NCBI RefSeq assembly: GCF_021018895.1
Contig: NC_079365.1
Span: forward strand, 20,421,501 to 20,485,500
Direction: 5' to 3'
Length of the DNA stretch: 64,000 bases
Origin: Seriola aureovittata
Lineage: Eukaryota > Chordata > Actinopteri > Carangiformes > Carangidae
Of this stretch, positions 62,940 through 64,000 are shown one piece after another (within the stretch, counting starts at the first letter, position 1; each line of letters begins with the position of its first letter). The notes under the pieces are model-generated. The model saw only the letters and a program-made list of their open reading frames with translations, was not told where the DNA came from and searched no databases. The translations under genes and the position numbers were made by a program.

Positions 62940-64000
62940 CTGTGATGAATACAGAGAAATTACTTCTAATATCCTATTTTAAAAAAACATGAACAATTTT
63001 TTTTAAATAGAAAAGACATTTGAGACTTTTAATGTACTGAAAACTGTTTAAAGGTCTGTATTGTTTAATCATAAACATTTATAAAGCAATAGCTTGACAT
63101 TTTGAGAAACATGCTCTGTGAGGTTAATATGAATCAATTGCCAGCAGATGGTTAGCTTAGCGTAGCTTAGCTCAAAGAAGGGAAACAATGGGAAATCGCT
63201 AGCCTGTTTCTGTCCAAAGGTAACAGAGTCTGCTTACCAGCAACTCTCAATTTCACCGATTAACCCCTTACATCAAACAGTTGTACTGATCTTATCAGTT
63301 AACTCTCAGAAAGACATCAAACAAGGGGTTTATCCCAAATGTCAAATTATTCCTTTAAGCATTTTTTTTTTTACAAATGTAATAGTAATGTATAAGCTAC
63401 AGGAAATGGCACATAGTTAAAGTGTTTTGTTTTTTGGGTTTTTTTTTTTTGCAGACAGTGCATAAGCTGCAGACCTGTGTGCTCATATTTGTGTCGGAGC
63501 AGAGAGCTGCTCTTCTGGAAGGTTTTTTCACAGATGTCACAAGCATACAGCCCCTCGTCCGTCTTCTTCAGTCTCTTCCTCCCTGGCCCGCCTTCTCCCT
63601 CCAGACCTTCATCCATCAGAGAGAGGTAGTCCAGGGCGCCACGGCCTAACACCTCACCCTGTGAAGAAAACATGTAGATTATGACTGTACAGTATGTACA
63701 AGTTTCCATGGGTTATTACTTTAATTCTACACATTTTTAATTCCTCAATATGTTATATGGGATAATTTATGAATTTCTTATGTACTTTGTTTAAACCTTA
63801 AAGAGAAGCCTTACTCACCATGAGAGCATGTCTCTCCTGGTGGATCTTTTTCAGTGTGGCCTCTGTGTCTGGCTCCATCATGTAAGCCATGGGAGAGAGA
63901 AACCCAGGGCTATTCGCTGGCTGGCCGAATGGAATTGTTGTGATGCCATCGTGTCCTGAAAGCCCTAAACCAGACTGGCTGAAGATAGGAAAACCATTGT
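62314..64000 (-). CDS. ZEB-family zinc-finger/homeobox transcription factor, 3' part (last three exons)
   Basis: ZEB proteins bind paired E-boxes (CACCTG) through two C2H2 clusters, repress epithelial genes and recruit CtBP. Only the C-terminal part is in the window. Three coding exons (63819-64000 partial, 63475-63658, 62314-62939) carry three C2H2 fingers: [38 protein letters not shown] and [18 protein letters not shown], almost identical to the ZEB1/ZEB2 C-terminal cluster. The last intron splits the linker HT|GKRPH. After MNHRYAYC the tail is acidic but unlike the KREAEERE tail of ZEB1/ZEB2. The gene is tail-to-tail with arhgap9. Family call is firm; which member is open, hence no symbol. 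Confidence 0.95.
63081..63359. mobile_element. Second copy of the same MITE-like family in a ZEB intron
   Basis: Left end AGCTTGACATTTTGAGAAAC, right end CAAATGTCAAATTATTCCTT. The middle has GGTTAGCTTAGCGTAGCTTA and TCTGTCCAAAGGTAACAGAG, typical of the full-length family. It lies between the last two ZEB introns' exons. Confidence 0.7.
63475..63658 (-). CDS. ZEB-family penultimate exon (C-terminal finger 1)
   Basis: Acceptor tcttcacag, donor CACACAG|gtctgc. Begins [20 protein letters not shown] and ends with finger [20 protein letters not shown]. Phase 0 in, phase 1 out. Confidence 0.95.
63819..64000 (-). CDS. ZEB-family exon (cut by right window edge)
   Basis: Open frame ending CTCATG|gtgagt in phase 0. 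Reads [20 protein letters not shown], then [20 protein letters not shown]. Equivalent to the end of the large ZEB exon between the homeodomain region and the C-terminal fingers; no domain of its own seen. Confidence 0.85.

Overview
The window is vertebrate nuclear DNA, almost certainly from a ray-finned (teleost) fish. Small coding exons with GT-AG splice sites sit in long AT-rich introns. The repeats are typical of teleosts: a Tc1-like transposon, short terminal-inverted-repeat elements, many CA/GT microsatellites and a GATA array. There are three protein-coding genes and no sign of a bacterial, viral or CRISPR system.

Layout. (1) About 1-16143, minus strand: cytosolic methionyl-tRNA synthetase (mars1). 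Eighteen coding exons (802 codons) can be placed with consistent phases; the C-terminal end lies beyond position 1. Intron 2 holds a 1.6 kb decayed Tc1-like transposon. (2) About 16144-16640: a short divergent promoter with CCAAT boxes, a GC box and an ACTACA..TCCCA (ZNF143-type) motif. (3) About 16640-57040, plus strand: arhgap9, a Rho GTPase-activating protein with SH3, one WW, PH and RhoGAP domains. I place 20 coding exons (2688 nt, 895 residues) after a roughly 12 kb first intron. (4) About 57040-60300: tail-to-tail intergenic DNA. (5) About 60310-64000, minus strand: the last three coding exons (first one cut by the window edge) and 3'UTR of a ZEB-family zinc-finger/homeobox transcription factor, with the three C-terminal C2H2 fingers.

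Head-to-head mars1-arhgap9 matches human 12q13, which has no ZEB gene. ZEB1 sits beside ARHGAP12 (10p11) and ZEB2 beside ARHGAP15 (2q22), so a ZEB gene beside arhgap9 is the most interesting observation here. It may be the third member of an ancient vertebrate duplicate set that mammals lost. Its acidic tail diverges from ZEB1/ZEB2 right after the last finger, yet its 3'UTR keeps three miR-200-family seed matches, the classic regulators of ZEB genes.

The three genes do not form a pathway. mars1 is a housekeeping translation enzyme, arhgap9 a Rho-family signalling regulator, and the ZEB gene a transcriptional regulator. Other points of note are a 420-nt stop-free, frame-preserving intron in arhgap9 (exitron candidate), a uORF before its start codon, and dinucleotide tracts beside its splice sites. 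All exon calls come from reading splice signals and conserved protein motifs by eye; no alignment or transcript was available.
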